A stretch of 64,000 nt of DNA. Source: Macrococcus sp. DPC7161 (lineage in GTDB: Bacteria; Bacillota; Bacilli; Staphylococcales; Staphylococcaceae). The DNA lies in NCBI RefSeq assembly GCF_004117835.1, contig NZ_SDSC01000004.1:1-64000 (forward strand), written 5' to 3'. Under the pieces are notes generated by a model. That model made no database searches and was not told where the DNA came from. It saw only the letters and a list, made by a program, of their open reading frames with translations. How positions within the stretch are numbered: the first letter of the stretch is position 1; the number at the start of each line of letters is the position of its first letter. Positions 8,018-18,790 of this stretch are shown here, one piece after another. The position numbers and the translations under genes were made by a program.

Positions 8018-8767
8018 ATGTTAGGGTTTAAAGATACGTTTAATGATTCAGAAGTATTTGAGGATAATCAGCGTTATACGCACTATCATACGCCAAGCCA
8101 ATTGATTAAGTATTATGCCAATTATTTTGAGTATAAAGTAATGCCTGATTTGAAGACATTTCAGTTGGATGAGGCTTATCAAGCGCGCTTTCATAGTGAG
8201 CGTGGTCAAAAGCATGGTTTATTCATGTTTCCTGATAATGAAGTGATTCCTGAAGATATTGTGCAGTATGCATTAAGTATGGGATATGGTTTAGAGAAGA
8301 TGGAATTGTATGAGTTGGTTAAAAAGCCTGAGGATCGTGCGATTGATGAAGTTGTTTGTCAGCGTGTTGTGGCAGATGATGATGTGTTTTTAGACTTTTT
8401 AGAAGTTTGTCGTGAGGGTGAAATTCAATATGGTGAGGATTTTGTTGCGTTGAAAGATCAGCTTCACCGTCGTGATTTAGAGGACCCACGTAAAATTCAA
8501 ATGGTAGCGTATATTCATGGTTTTCCGGCGGGTAAGATTGAAGCGATTATTGGTAAAAATACGATTGAGATTGATGATTTCTTTGTGGATGAAACGTATC
8601 GTAATCAAGGTGTTGGGACAAAGTTACAGCAATCGATTTGGCAAATGGCAGATGGTAAACGTGTCATACTTATTGCGGATGGCAATGATTCACCGCGAGA
8701 GATGTACCAACGTCAAGGCTATGAACTTGTTTGTGAACGTTATGAGTTATTGAAGAAACCAGAATAG
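8018..8767 (+). CDS. GNAT family N-acetyltransferase with N-terminal extension
   Basis: 249 aa from ATG 8018 (after AAAAGGGG). The C-terminal third carries the GNAT core: IEIDDFFVDETYRNQGVGTKLQQSIW, with the acetyl-CoA pyrophosphate-binding RNQGVGT loop, then MYQRQGYELVCERYEL as the last strand-helix. The N-terminal 110 residues (FEDNQRYTHYHTPSQ...) form a separate non-GNAT domain found in some staphylococcal acetyltransferases. It ends 8 bases before the AraC regulator and is probably co-transcribed with it. Acceptor substrate unknown. Confidence 0.8.
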   Translation: MLGFKDTFNDSEVFEDNQRYTHYHTPSQLIKYYANYFEYKVMPDLKTFQLDEAYQARFHSERGQKHGLFMFPDNEVIPEDIVQYALSMGYGLEKMELYELVKKPEDRAIDEVVCQRVVADDDVFLDFLEVCREGEIQYGEDFVALKDQLHRRDLEDPRKIQMVAYIHGFPAGKIEAIIGKNTIEIDDFFVDETYRNQGVGTKLQQSIWQMADGKRVILIADGNDSPREMYQRQGYELVCERYELLKKPE

Positions 8768-8775
8768 GTGATAAT

Positions 8776-10998
8776 ATGAAAGACTATCAAGTGTCGTTTA
8801 ATACATTTGTTGAAGATAACAATTTAAGATATTCAGGGTTAGGTATTGGGCTTGTACTAGAAGGTGAACTTTCATTGATGCTCAATCATGAAATGTCGAC
8901 GATTCGTCCCGGAGAGTTATTTATTTTAAATCATAAAGCGTTAATTGAGTGTCACAATCAATCAGCATTAACGGTTATGGTTCAGTTAGAGCAAAGTTTT
9001 ATTAAGAAATATGTACATGACTTTAATCATTTTCAATATGTGCTTTCTAGTAATACTGAAGCACAAGATCATTTGAAAAATATTATTGCTAGAATGGGGA
9101 TTAATGCGATACGTCATGAACAAAATGAAGCATTAATGAATGACCAATTAAGTTTGTCATTACTTCAACATAGTATGCAATCGTTTGAAAAGTTGAAGAC
9201 ACAATCTATAAATGAAGGTGAAGCGCGTGTAGAACAGATTGTTCAGTTTATTGACAGTCACTACGATGAAGTTTTGTCTTTAGAAATACTTTCAGATGCA
9301 TTAAATTTATCTCCAACTTATATTTCGAAATTATTTTCAAAATCAATGGATATGGGATTACATCAATATATTAATCACGTCCGTTTGCAGCATGCGAAAG
9401 AAGATTTGGTGAATACAGATTTATCAATGACAGATATTGCGATGAATAATGGCTTCTTAAATACGTCTTCATTTTCTAGAGCCTTTAAACAGTATGAACA
9501 TTGTTCACCATCAAGTTATCGCGCGAATTATCAACAAGAAATCGCGCCAATCAATAAGCCGTATGAAGTGCATGATAAATATTTGATTCATTTATTAAGT
9601 GATTATTTATCCCATGAACAATCATTTTTAGAACCGATGAATATGGATAAACGTATTCATCGCATGCAGTTGAATGCGCCAACGGTGAAATTACGTCCGT
9701 TTAAACATATCGTACAAATTGGTGATTTAAAAAATGTGTTGATTGGGTCTTATCAAGAGCAATTATTGGCTTCTAAAGATGAAATCACGTTAGAACGTAT
9801 ATTGGTTACAGATATTATTGGCTCACAAATCATTACGAGCGATGTGCAAACGGATGAGAAGATTCCACATTCTCATAAGTACTATCAAGTAGATGCATGT
9901 ATTGATTTTCTTGTGAAGCATCAAATTGGTTTGACTGTAACTGTGAAACCGACAATCGCCTTTGAAGCGTATAAGTCTGCATTTAAAGATTTGTATCAGC
10001 ATATTGCAATGCGCTTAATGCACGGTAAAGATTTAAATTTGAAGTTATATTTTAAACAAATACCTCCGCGTCAAATTGAAATTTTATTGGATATTGTTCA
10101 ACATTATTTTAAAGATTTGAAGATTGATGTCTTTGTTGAATTAGATGGGGCAAGACGTACGGATTTTGAAGCGTTGAAAGCTTTTGAAGCTTCTATAGAC
10201 TTATTTGTTTTTGATGCCAATCAAAATGACTTAGTGGACTTTGATTCTATGAGTGACGCCGGATTTCAAAAAGCAAAAAATTTAATTTTAAATAAGACTA
10301 ATGATTTAATTGCCCAAATGAAGCAAAGTGGTATTGTTAAGCCTTTAGCGTTACTTAACTGGAACACGTTAACGGGTAATACGATGTTGACGAATGGAGA
10401 ATATTTTAGAGGCGGTATTATTTTTGAGCAGTTTATTCAGTTGAATCAAATGATTGACTATATTGGCTATTGGTTAAACTATGATTTGCATATGAGTCAA
10501 TGTGTAACCAATCATGACTATTTAAATTCAATTGAACTGTTCCATCAATATCATGGTAAACGCCCGGCTTATTTTACGAGTTTCTTATTTCAAAAGTTAA
10601 GAGGCGAAATTTTGTTTCAAAATAAGGAATGTTTGATTACAGGACATGCGGATCATTTCCAAGTCGTTGTATTTGATGCGGTGCACTACAATCCGCATTT
10701 AACATTACATGAACATTTAAATCGCTCAGTATACCATGAAGCGGTGATTAAAGATCTTTTACCTTCAACATATCGTGTGAAGCATTATACGTTAGATAAA
10801 GAACATGGTGCACTTTATAAAGTGTGGCAAGCGTTTAATACATCGCAAGGGATTGATCGTGAATCGATTGCATACATCAATCGTATCAGTTATCCAAAGT
10901 TTGAAGTTGAAGAGCGAATTGTAACACAAGACTTGAACCTACAATTAATGATGCAAACGAATGCCATTCATTTGTTTGATGTTAAAAGAATGCGATAG
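8776..10998 (+). CDS. AraC family transcriptional regulator, long Rsp/Rbf-like
   Basis: 740 aa. Three regions: an N-terminal cupin-like sensor (about 1-110), the AraC DNA-binding domain with two helix-turn-helix units (about 155-255; LSLEILSDALNLSPTYISKLFSKSM and LSMTDIAMNNGFLNTSSFSRAFKQYEHCSPSSYR), and a long C-terminal region (about 300-740) resembling the glycosyl-hydrolase-like barrel of the staphylococcal regulators Rsp and Rbf, which control surface proteins and biofilm. This order, with the DNA-binding domain in the middle, is characteristic. It sits between the two amidohydrolase/MFS pairs and could control them; that is inference. I do not assign it as the orthologue of either named regulator. 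Confidence 0.85.
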   Translation: MKDYQVSFNTFVEDNNLRYSGLGIGLVLEGELSLMLNHEMSTIRPGELFILNHKALIECHNQSALTVMVQLEQSFIKKYVHDFNHFQYVLSSNTEAQDHLKNIIARMGINAIRHEQNEALMNDQLSLSLLQHSMQSFEKLKTQSINEGEARVEQIVQFIDSHYDEVLSLEILSDALNLSPTYISKLFSKSMDMGLHQYINHVRLQHAKEDLVNTDLSMTDIAMNNGFLNTSSFSRAFKQYEHCSPSSYRANYQQEIAPINKPYEVHDKYLIHLLSDYLSHEQSFLEPMNMDKRIHRMQLNAPTVKLRPFKHIVQIGDLKNVLIGSYQEQLLASKDEITLERILVTDIIGSQIITSDVQTDEKIPHSHKYYQVDACIDFLVKHQIGLTVTVKPTIAFEAYKSAFKDLYQHIAMRLMHGKDLNLKLYFKQIPPRQIEILLDIVQHYFKDLKIDVFVELDGARRTDFEALKAFEASIDLFVFDANQNDLVDFDSMSDAGFQKAKNLILNKTNDLIAQMKQSGIVKPLALLNWNTLTGNTMLTNGEYFRGGIIFEQFIQLNQMIDYIGYWLNYDLHMSQCVTNHDYLNSIELFHQYHGKRPAYFTSFLFQKLRGEILFQNKECLITGHADHFQVVVFDAVHYNPHLTLHEHLNRSVYHEAVIKDLLPSTYRVKHYTLDKEHGALYKVWQAFNTSQGIDRESIAYINRISYPKFEVEERIVTQDLNLQLMMQTNAIHLFDVKRMR

Positions 10999-11037
10999 AA
11001 CAATTTTTGTTATACAAAAATTGTTCTTTTGTTTTTT
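10998..11037 (+). terminator. Terminator after the AraC regulator
   Basis: GAACAATTTTTG (10998-11009) pairs with CAAAAATTGTTC (11015-11026), followed by T-rich sequence. Confidence 0.8.
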
Positions 11038-11135
11038 GGGTATATAAATTTATATAAAATGTATAGAAAATATGCAATTTATGCAAAGAGGAGCCTTTGT
11101 ATCTGTCCTATAATAAAACCAAGGAGATGAGCGAT

Positions 11136-12311
11136 ATGACAAAATTAATCGAAACTTTAAAAAACAAAGAAGAGAAAATGATTGAAATCAGACGTTATCT
11201 ACATGAACATCCAGAATTATCATTCCAAGAAGAGAAAACGTCACAGTACATTGCAGATTTTTATAAAGGTAAAGACGTGCAAGTAGAAACAAACATTGGC
11301 GAACGTGGTATTAAAGTAACAATTGATTCAGGCAAACCAGGAAAAACATTAGCAATCAGAGCAGATTTTGATGCATTACCAATTCAAGAAGATACAGGAT
11401 TACCATTTGCATCTAAAACGGCTGGCGTAATGCACGCATGTGGTCACGATGCACATACAGCATACATGTTAGTTCTTGCAGAAACTTTGGCAGAAATGAA
11501 AGATGCATTTACTGGTAAAGTCGTAGTCATTCACCAACCAGCAGAAGAAGTGCCACCAGGTGGTGCGAAAGGTATGATCGCTGATGGCGTATTGAATAAA
11601 GTGGATCACGTATTAGGTGTTCACGTTATGAGCACAATGGAAACTGGAAAAGTATATTACCGACCAGGATACGTACAAACAGGACGTGCATTCTTTAAAT
11701 TAACAATTAAAGGTAAAGCAGGACATGGTTCTTCACCACATATGGCAAATGATGCAATCGTTGCAGGTAGCGCATTCGTAACAGAAGTACAAACCATTGT
11801 TGCACGTCGCTTAAGTCCATTTGAAACAGGTGTTGTTACGATCGGATCATTTGATGGTAAAGGGCAATTCAACATCATCCAAGATACAGTAGTTATTGAA
11901 GGTGACGTAAGAGGATTAACAGATGCAACAAAACAAACGATCGAAACAGAAATCAAACGTATTTCAAAAGGTATTGAAGCAATGTTCGGTGTAACTTGTG
12001 AATTAGATTACCAAGATGATTACCCAGCATTATACAATGACCCAGAATTTACGGAATATGTTGCTAAAACATTAAGAGATGCAGATTTAGAATTTGGTGT
12101 TGAATTATGTGACGCACAACCACCATCAGAAGACTTTGCTTACTATGCAAAAGAAGTACCAAGCGCATTCATTTATACTGGTGCAAGTCCTGAAAGTGGA
12201 GAAATTTATCCACATCATCATCCAAAATTCAATATTAGTGAAAAATCATTATTAATCTCAGCAGAAGCTGTAGGTACTGTCGTATTAGATTACTTAAAAG
12301 GAGAGAACTAA
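11136..12311 (+). CDS. M20 family amidohydrolase (HipO/AmhX-like), pair 2
   Basis: 391 aa paralogue of the 4725-5912 product. Metal-binding and catalytic motifs are intact: AIRADFDALPIQEDT, MHACGHDAHTAYM, HQPAEEVPPGGAKG, HGSSPHMANDA, and PHHHPKF near the end. Start at ATG 11136, nine bases after AAGGAG. The stop at 12309-12311 is one base from the start of the MFS gene, so the two are a transcriptional and translational unit. Codons in this pair are strongly biased to A- and T-ending forms compared with pair 1, which suggests higher expression. Role probably hydrolysis of an N-acyl amino acid whose product or substrate the MFS protein moves. Confidence 0.87.
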   Translation: MTKLIETLKNKEEKMIEIRRYLHEHPELSFQEEKTSQYIADFYKGKDVQVETNIGERGIKVTIDSGKPGKTLAIRADFDALPIQEDTGLPFASKTAGVMHACGHDAHTAYMLVLAETLAEMKDAFTGKVVVIHQPAEEVPPGGAKGMIADGVLNKVDHVLGVHVMSTMETGKVYYRPGYVQTGRAFFKLTIKGKAGHGSSPHMANDAIVAGSAFVTEVQTIVARRLSPFETGVVTIGSFDGKGQFNIIQDTVVIEGDVRGLTDATKQTIETEIKRISKGIEAMFGVTCELDYQDDYPALYNDPEFTEYVAKTLRDADLEFGVELCDAQPPSEDFAYYAKEVPSAFIYTGASPESGEIYPHHHPKFNISEKSLLISAEAVGTVVLDYLKGEN

Positions 12312-12312
12312 C

Positions 12313-13719
12313 ATGGAAACATACAAAGGCGGCAATAAATTAATTTTAGGGATTGTATTAGGTGTTATTACATTCTGGTTATTTGCACAATCATTAGTAA
12401 ACGTTGTACCAAACTTACAACAAAGTTTTGGTGCAGATATGGGTACTATTAGTATTGCAGTAAGTTTAACAGCATTATTCTCAGGAATGTTCGTAGTAGG
12501 TGCAGGTGGTATCGCAGATAAAATCGGTCGCGTAAAAATGACTAACATCGGATTGATTTTAAGTATTGTAGGTTCAGCATTAATTATCGCAACAAACTTT
12601 CCAGCATTATTAATCGTAGGTCGTATCATTCAAGGTTTATCAGCAGCATGTATCATGCCTTCAACACTTGCAATCATGAAAACTTACTATGAAGGTAAAG
12701 AACGTCAACGTGCACTTAGCTTCTGGTCAATCGGTTCTTGGGGCGGTTCAGGTGTATGTTCATTATTCGGTGGAGCAGTAGCAACAATGTTAGGTTGGAG
12801 ATGGATCTTCATCTTCTCAATCGTTATCGCAATCTTAGCAATGATCTTAATTAAAGGCACTCCAGAAACAAAATCAGAATCAACAACAACAGCAAAATTC
12901 GACGTAAAAGGTTTAATCGTTTTAGTTATTATGTTATTAAGTTTAAATGTTGTAATCACTAAAGGTTCAGCAATTGGTTACACATCATTATGGTTCTTTG
13001 GTTTAATCGCAGTTGTATTAGTATCATTTGTTGTATTCTTAAAATTAGAAAACCAAGTCGACAATCCATTAATTGACTTTAAATTATTTGAAAACAAACC
13101 ATACACAGGTGCAACAATTTCTAACTTCTTATTAAACGGTGTTGCAGGAACATTAATCGTTGCAAATACATTTGTACAACAAGGTTTAGGATACACTTCA
13201 TTACAAGCAGGATATTTATCAATCACATACTTAGTAATGGTATTATTAATGATTCGTGTTGGTGAAAAATTACTTCAAAAAATGGGTTCTAAAAAACCAA
13301 TGTTATTAGGAACATTCATCGTAATCGTTGGTGTAGCATTAATTTCATTAACATTCTTACCAGAAACAATTTACGTAATTAGTTGTGTAATCGGCTACTT
13401 ATGCTTCGGTTTAGGATTAGGTATTTACGCAACACCATCAACAGATACAGCAATCTCAAATGCGCCAGAAGATAAAGTAGGGGTTGCATCAGGTATTTAC
13501 AAAATGGCTTCATCATTAGGTGGTGCATTTGGTGTAGCAATCAGTGGTGCAGTATACGCTGGTGCAGTAGCAGCAACAAACGTATACACAGGTGCAATGA
13601 TCGCATTATGGGTCAACGTATTAATGGGTGTTATCGCATTAGTCGCAATCATGTACGCAGTACCAAACGACGACAAACGTGTTAAAGCAGTTAACGGCAC
13701 AGTTGTAAAAGCAAAATAA
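12313..13719 (+). CDS. MFS transporter, DHA2-type (14 TMS), pair 2
   Basis: 468 aa, about 14 membrane segments. GGIADKIGRVKMTNIG (motif A), GRIIQGLSAACIMPST and a C-terminal GVASGIYKMASSLGGAFGVAIS match the DHA2 branch and its paralogue at 3298-4677. ATG 12313 follows the amidohydrolase stop almost directly, with GGAGAG just upstream. The gene uses almost exclusively A/T-ending codons. Functional pairing with the amidohydrolase is conserved in both copies, so substrate and enzyme are probably linked; export versus uptake cannot be decided from sequence. Confidence 0.87.
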   Translation: METYKGGNKLILGIVLGVITFWLFAQSLVNVVPNLQQSFGADMGTISIAVSLTALFSGMFVVGAGGIADKIGRVKMTNIGLILSIVGSALIIATNFPALLIVGRIIQGLSAACIMPSTLAIMKTYYEGKERQRALSFWSIGSWGGSGVCSLFGGAVATMLGWRWIFIFSIVIAILAMILIKGTPETKSESTTTAKFDVKGLIVLVIMLLSLNVVITKGSAIGYTSLWFFGLIAVVLVSFVVFLKLENQVDNPLIDFKLFENKPYTGATISNFLLNGVAGTLIVANTFVQQGLGYTSLQAGYLSITYLVMVLLMIRVGEKLLQKMGSKKPMLLGTFIVIVGVALISLTFLPETIYVISCVIGYLCFGLGLGIYATPSTDTAISNAPEDKVGVASGIYKMASSLGGAFGVAISGAVYAGAVAATNVYTGAMIALWVNVLMGVIALVAIMYAVPNDDKRVKAVNGTVVKAK

Positions 13720-13744
13720 AAGATAAATGAATTGAAGATTTTTG

Positions 13745-13845
13745 TGCTGAGTGGCTAGTATTTAGGTAATACTAGCCACTCGCTACTGTTTTGTGGCTAA
13801 TTTTGAGCTGACTGGCTAGTATTTAGATAATACTAGCCACCCGCA
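13745..13845. repeat. Hairpin repeat family 2 (GGCTAGTATT), two units
   Basis: GAGTGGCTAGTATT (13749-13762) with AATACTAGCCACTC (13768-13781), and GGCTAGTATT (13814-13823) with AATACTAGCC (13829-13838). A third member sits at 30016-30048, where the stem reads GAGCGGC/GCCGCTC, a compensatory T-A to C-G change. The rest of the gap up to 14044 is AT-rich promoter-like sequence with no gene. Confidence 0.85.
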
Positions 13846-14044
13846 AAATTCAAATAAGCAAATATATTTATAAATCTCGACTAACTCACTCTGATTATTC
13901 GAGTTTTTTGTTATTTTTCATATAAATTTAGTAATTACGACATTTTTTGTCTTTTTATTCAATTATAATCAAATATATATTGTTTCAGACTTTAGGGAAT
14001 AAGTAAGAAATGCGCATATAGAGATAAAACAGAATGGATGATGA

Positions 14045-14965
14045 ATGATGACATATAGCAATAAGACTTTTTCGGTTTTAGATTTGTATTATCAATTTAT
14101 GAACAGAAAAAAGATTACATTATCAGAAATTGAATTGAAATACGATAAAGATCTAAGAACGATTCAACGCTATATTGATATGATTGAAAAGTTCATTAAT
14201 CATATTGAAAGTAATCAAGGGGTTCCTAAAGAGAAGTTAACAAAGATTAAATTTGAGAAAAAAGAGAGTGCTTATGTTTTATACAGCGAACATTTATCAG
14301 TTGATACGGCAGCTGTACTTTCAGTGTTAATTCAAATGAAGAGTTTAACGCCATTTATAGCCCCTGAAGCAATTCAATTATTTCAGTATTTATCACAGCG
14401 TTTGAATATGCATGAACGCTTACTGATTAATCAAATGTTAAATCGTTTTAATAAAGATACCGAAAAGTTTCCAGAGGATTTAGTGCCTATACAAGATGCG
14501 ATTGATAAAAGGCATCGTTTAACAATGGAGTTAGATACTTCTGATGAGTCTTGGACTAAAAAAGATAAAGAAACCTTACACCGAGTGCAACCTGTCTCAA
14601 TCGTGTATCAATATTATCATTATTATTTAATTTTTCATCATAAAGGCGAAGTGAAGTCATGTAAGATTATTGATATTATTACCTTTAAAAGTTATCCATC
14701 TGAAATTAAAGAAATTGAAATCACACGTCCTATTGTACTGGAAGTTACAGATGATTATTACAGATCATTTAAAGAGACGTATTCAATGGGAAAAGAACGA
14801 TTTTGTCCAGTAGAAGGTAAAAGACGTTTTGAAGTGAAAATGTCACGTGAAGATGCATTTTTCTTATGTTTCCGCATTCCTGAAAAATTAAAAATTGTAG
14901 AACCGATTGAATATGTGAATTTATTTAAATCAGATATGCAACGCATACTCAATCAATATGAATAA
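14045..14965 (+). CDS. HTH and WYL domain transcriptional regulator
   Basis: 306 aa. The N-terminal 50 residues form a winged helix-turn-helix of the DeoR/YafY type (FSVLDLYYQFMNRKKITLSEIELKYD, then LRTIQRYIDMIEKF). The middle (LTMELDTSDESW...RVQPVSIVYQYYHYYLIFHHKGEVKSCKIIDI) matches a WYL-like ligand-binding fold, followed by a winged C-terminal extension. Start may be ATG 14045 or 14048; neither has a strong Shine-Dalgarno. A terminator follows at 14972. The next gene, a 6-phospho-beta-glucosidase, has its own promoter and is a plausible but unproven target. Confidence 0.72.
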   Translation: MMTYSNKTFSVLDLYYQFMNRKKITLSEIELKYDKDLRTIQRYIDMIEKFINHIESNQGVPKEKLTKIKFEKKESAYVLYSEHLSVDTAAVLSVLIQMKSLTPFIAPEAIQLFQYLSQRLNMHERLLINQMLNRFNKDTEKFPEDLVPIQDAIDKRHRLTMELDTSDESWTKKDKETLHRVQPVSIVYQYYHYYLIFHHKGEVKSCKIIDIITFKSYPSEIKEIEITRPIVLEVTDDYYRSFKETYSMGKERFCPVEGKRRFEVKMSREDAFFLCFRIPEKLKIVEPIEYVNLFKSDMQRILNQYE

Positions 14966-14971
14966 ATGATG

Positions 14972-15000
14972 AAACTTGCTATTTTGCGAGTTTTTTTCTT
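14972..15000 (+). terminator. Terminator after the WYL regulator
   Basis: AAACTTGC (14972-14979) and GCGAGTTT form a short stem with one wobble pair, followed by TTTTTTT. Confidence 0.75.
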
Positions 15001-15027
15001 TTTATATATTTGATTTTTGAGATATGA

Positions 15028-16494
<1,467 letters not shown>

Positions 16495-16499
16495 TAAAA

Positions 16500-16530
16500 A
16501 ATGGATGAGCATGCTCATCCATTTTTTTAT
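16500..16530. terminator. Bidirectional terminator, bgl / recQ
   Basis: AATGGATGAG (16500-16509) pairs with CTCATCCATT across a CATG loop, with A-run before and T-run after; it serves both convergent genes. Confidence 0.88.
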
Positions 16531-18596
16531 TCTCCATTTCCGATGTTCACAAGGGCGAATGGGTAAACTGTTTTAGCTTGTGGAAGGAGTTTTGAAGCAC
16601 AGACAGTCATTGTCCATTTAGAATTAATCATTGAATCGATAAGTAAAATATTTTTACCTTGTATATCTACTCGTTCATCAAGTTGTATTGTATTTTGAAT
16701 GTTTTGTTCTTGCATAATTGAATTGAGCATTTCTCTTTGAATATGACCTGGATTAGTTTTAATGAGTGGCTCTAAGTATTGTAATTGATACGTATTTGCA
16801 ATGTGCTTTGCAAGTGTACTGACTAATTGTGGCTGCCTTAAGTTTGGCACAGGCACAATGGTATCAATTTGATGTGTTTGTATTAAATCTTTTAAGAATG
16901 TTTCAATAGTTTGGACAGTTTTTTCAGAATAGCTGCCATTGGATGCTTCAATCATCATTCGTGTACCTATTGGTGAGTATGGATCTGATGTAAAAGTCCA
17001 ACCGGGTTGATATTGCAATGAATCATCTAATTTTTTATTGTTTGACCAACGTTTACGTGGCAATATTTCACCGTGCAATTTATTTTTATATTGGGCTGCT
17101 TTTTCTATGTAACTGCTTTGTTTGTCTAATGTGATAAATTGCCTGTTTCTACAATGCGCGCATATACCACATGTTTCTTTTAAATCAGGTGCATCGAGTT
17201 CTGTTGCGATGAATTTCATATAACAGCCATCGTAGTTAATAAATCTTTTTAAATTTGCAAGTTCATCTAAACGAGATTGATTTAATTGTTCTTGTGTCTT
17301 GCTATGATGTGCTATGTCAAAATGCTTATTTGGATTGTTCACATATTTGCGTTTATTCATCAAAATATATTCATGAACAAATAAATATTTCAAGACTTCA
17401 CTTAGCTTAGAAACATTTAAATTAAAATGCGGTAATAAGTCATTTCGACCGAGACCTTCTGAACTTTGATTGATTAAATCTAAAATTTGAGACAGTAACA
17501 TTGGATCTTTATTAGAAGACTCGATGAATGACTTTAATATTTCATCATCCTCATCACCATGCAATAAAATTGCAAGTGCAGGTTGACCATTACGACCCGC
17601 ACGGCCAATTTGTTGATAATAAGCAATTAAATTTTGAGGGAGTTGAAAATGAATTACAAAACCAATATTTGATTTGTCATAACCCATTCCAAGTTTAATA
17701 GTTGCAACAATTACACGTGTTTCACCAGAATGAAAGGATTCTAAGATTTCCTCGGAAATATCCTCTCCAAATGCATTTTTCACACCAGAGTAATATGCCA
17801 CAGCATCCACACCATTTTGATTTAAAAAGTTGGCAACAGATTCACACTCTTTTTTCGTTAAACAATAGATGATCCCTTGAGATTGACTTAAAAATGGATG
17901 GCTTGTCAAAGCATCTGTAACAAATGCAAGCCGTTCAACTTTAGATTGAGATGGATTAACTTGGATGGAAATATTATTTCTCATCAAATCGCCACGAAAT
18001 ACTTGTAAGTCATCTCCAAGTTGTGCCTTAATATCAGCGATGACGCGATCATTCGCTGTTGCAGTCGTTCCTAATATTGCTATATGATCAGGTAAATCCT
18101 TTATTAGATTTACGATACGCTGATAATCAGGCCTAAAATCATGCCCCCAATCAGAAATAGAGTGTGCTTCATCAACAACAATCAGTTCAATATTTTGTAT
18201 CTGGGATAACGCTTCAATGAATCTAGGATCTGAAAGCTTTTCAGGAGAAACAATAATGGCATCAACCAAACTCAGATTTTCATAGATTGCGTCCCATTCC
18301 GTACGATTGTTACTATTAATGCTTACTACATCTAATCCTAATTTACTGGCGGCATCAATTTGATTATGCATTAAAGCGAGTAGTGGGCTAATAATTACAG
18401 TAGGACCAGCACCTTGTTCACGTAAAAGTTTAGTTGCTATAAAATAAACAATCGACTTACCCCAACCGGTCTTTTGAATAACCAATGATTTTTGTTTGTG
18501 TACTACAGATAAAATGGCCTCTAATTGACCCTCACGAAATGTACTATTAGGACCATATGAATCTTTCAATAAAGTAATGGCACGTTCTTTAAACAT
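16527..18596 (-). CDS. RecQ-family DNA helicase fused to a phosphoribosyltransferase-like domain
   Basis: 689 aa. Residues 1-about 460 are a RecQ helicase: FREGQLEAI, Walker A TGWGKS (about 42), DEAH box in VVDEAHSISDWGHDFRPDY (about 138), TTATAN, and motif VI QQIGRAGR (about 330). A zinc-binding cluster (GCYMKF...CGICAHC) follows. Instead of WH and HRDC domains, the C-terminus (about 540-689) is a type I phosphoribosyltransferase-like fold: DTIVPVPN, then the PRPP loop NILLIDSMINSKWTMT (about 645-660), as in ComF-type proteins. The substitution of an acidic pair by IDSM may affect PRPP binding. It is transcribed alone. Its role in repair or in defence against foreign DNA is open. Confidence 0.85.
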   Translation of the reverse strand: MFKERAITLLKDSYGPNSTFREGQLEAILSVVHKQKSLVIQKTGWGKSIVYFIATKLLREQGAGPTVIISPLLALMHNQIDAASKLGLDVVSINSNNRTEWDAIYENLSLVDAIIVSPEKLSDPRFIEALSQIQNIELIVVDEAHSISDWGHDFRPDYQRIVNLIKDLPDHIAILGTTATANDRVIADIKAQLGDDLQVFRGDLMRNNISIQVNPSQSKVERLAFVTDALTSHPFLSQSQGIIYCLTKKECESVANFLNQNGVDAVAYYSGVKNAFGEDISEEILESFHSGETRVIVATIKLGMGYDKSNIGFVIHFQLPQNLIAYYQQIGRAGRNGQPALAILLHGDEDDEILKSFIESSNKDPMLLSQILDLINQSSEGLGRNDLLPHFNLNVSKLSEVLKYLFVHEYILMNKRKYVNNPNKHFDIAHHSKTQEQLNQSRLDELANLKRFINYDGCYMKFIATELDAPDLKETCGICAHCRNRQFITLDKQSSYIEKAAQYKNKLHGEILPRKRWSNNKKLDDSLQYQPGWTFTSDPYSPIGTRMMIEASNGSYSEKTVQTIETFLKDLIQTHQIDTIVPVPNLRQPQLVSTLAKHIANTYQLQYLEPLIKTNPGHIQREMLNSIMQEQNIQNTIQLDERVDIQGKNILLIDSMINSKWTMTVCASKLLPQAKTVYPFALVNIGNGE

Positions 18597-18663
18597 CGTA
18601 TCTCCTCCAATATTAATATTATTGTAAGGTTATTTGGTTTGTTTTTGAAATCATATGATGTTA

Positions 18664-18786
18664 GAGTGTGTTTCGGGGCCATTTCGAGGTGCAAAAAGAG
18701 TCCGAAGTGTGTTTCTGGGACATTACGCGTCCAGTTATGAGTCATAAATGAAAATATGGGACACAACTTCTATCGTTGTGTCCCAT
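18664..18786. repeat. Degenerate intergenic direct repeat and hairpin
   Basis: GTGTGTTTC occurs at 18666 and 18707 (41-bp spacing), each followed by similar GGGxCATT sequence. The stretch ends in a hairpin, TGGGACACAAC (from 18757) with GTTGTGTCCCA (to 18785), next to the 3' end of the TDT transporter gene, which it probably terminates. The repeat looks like the remnant of an intergenic family. Confidence 0.6.
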
Positions 18787-18790
18787 AAAA

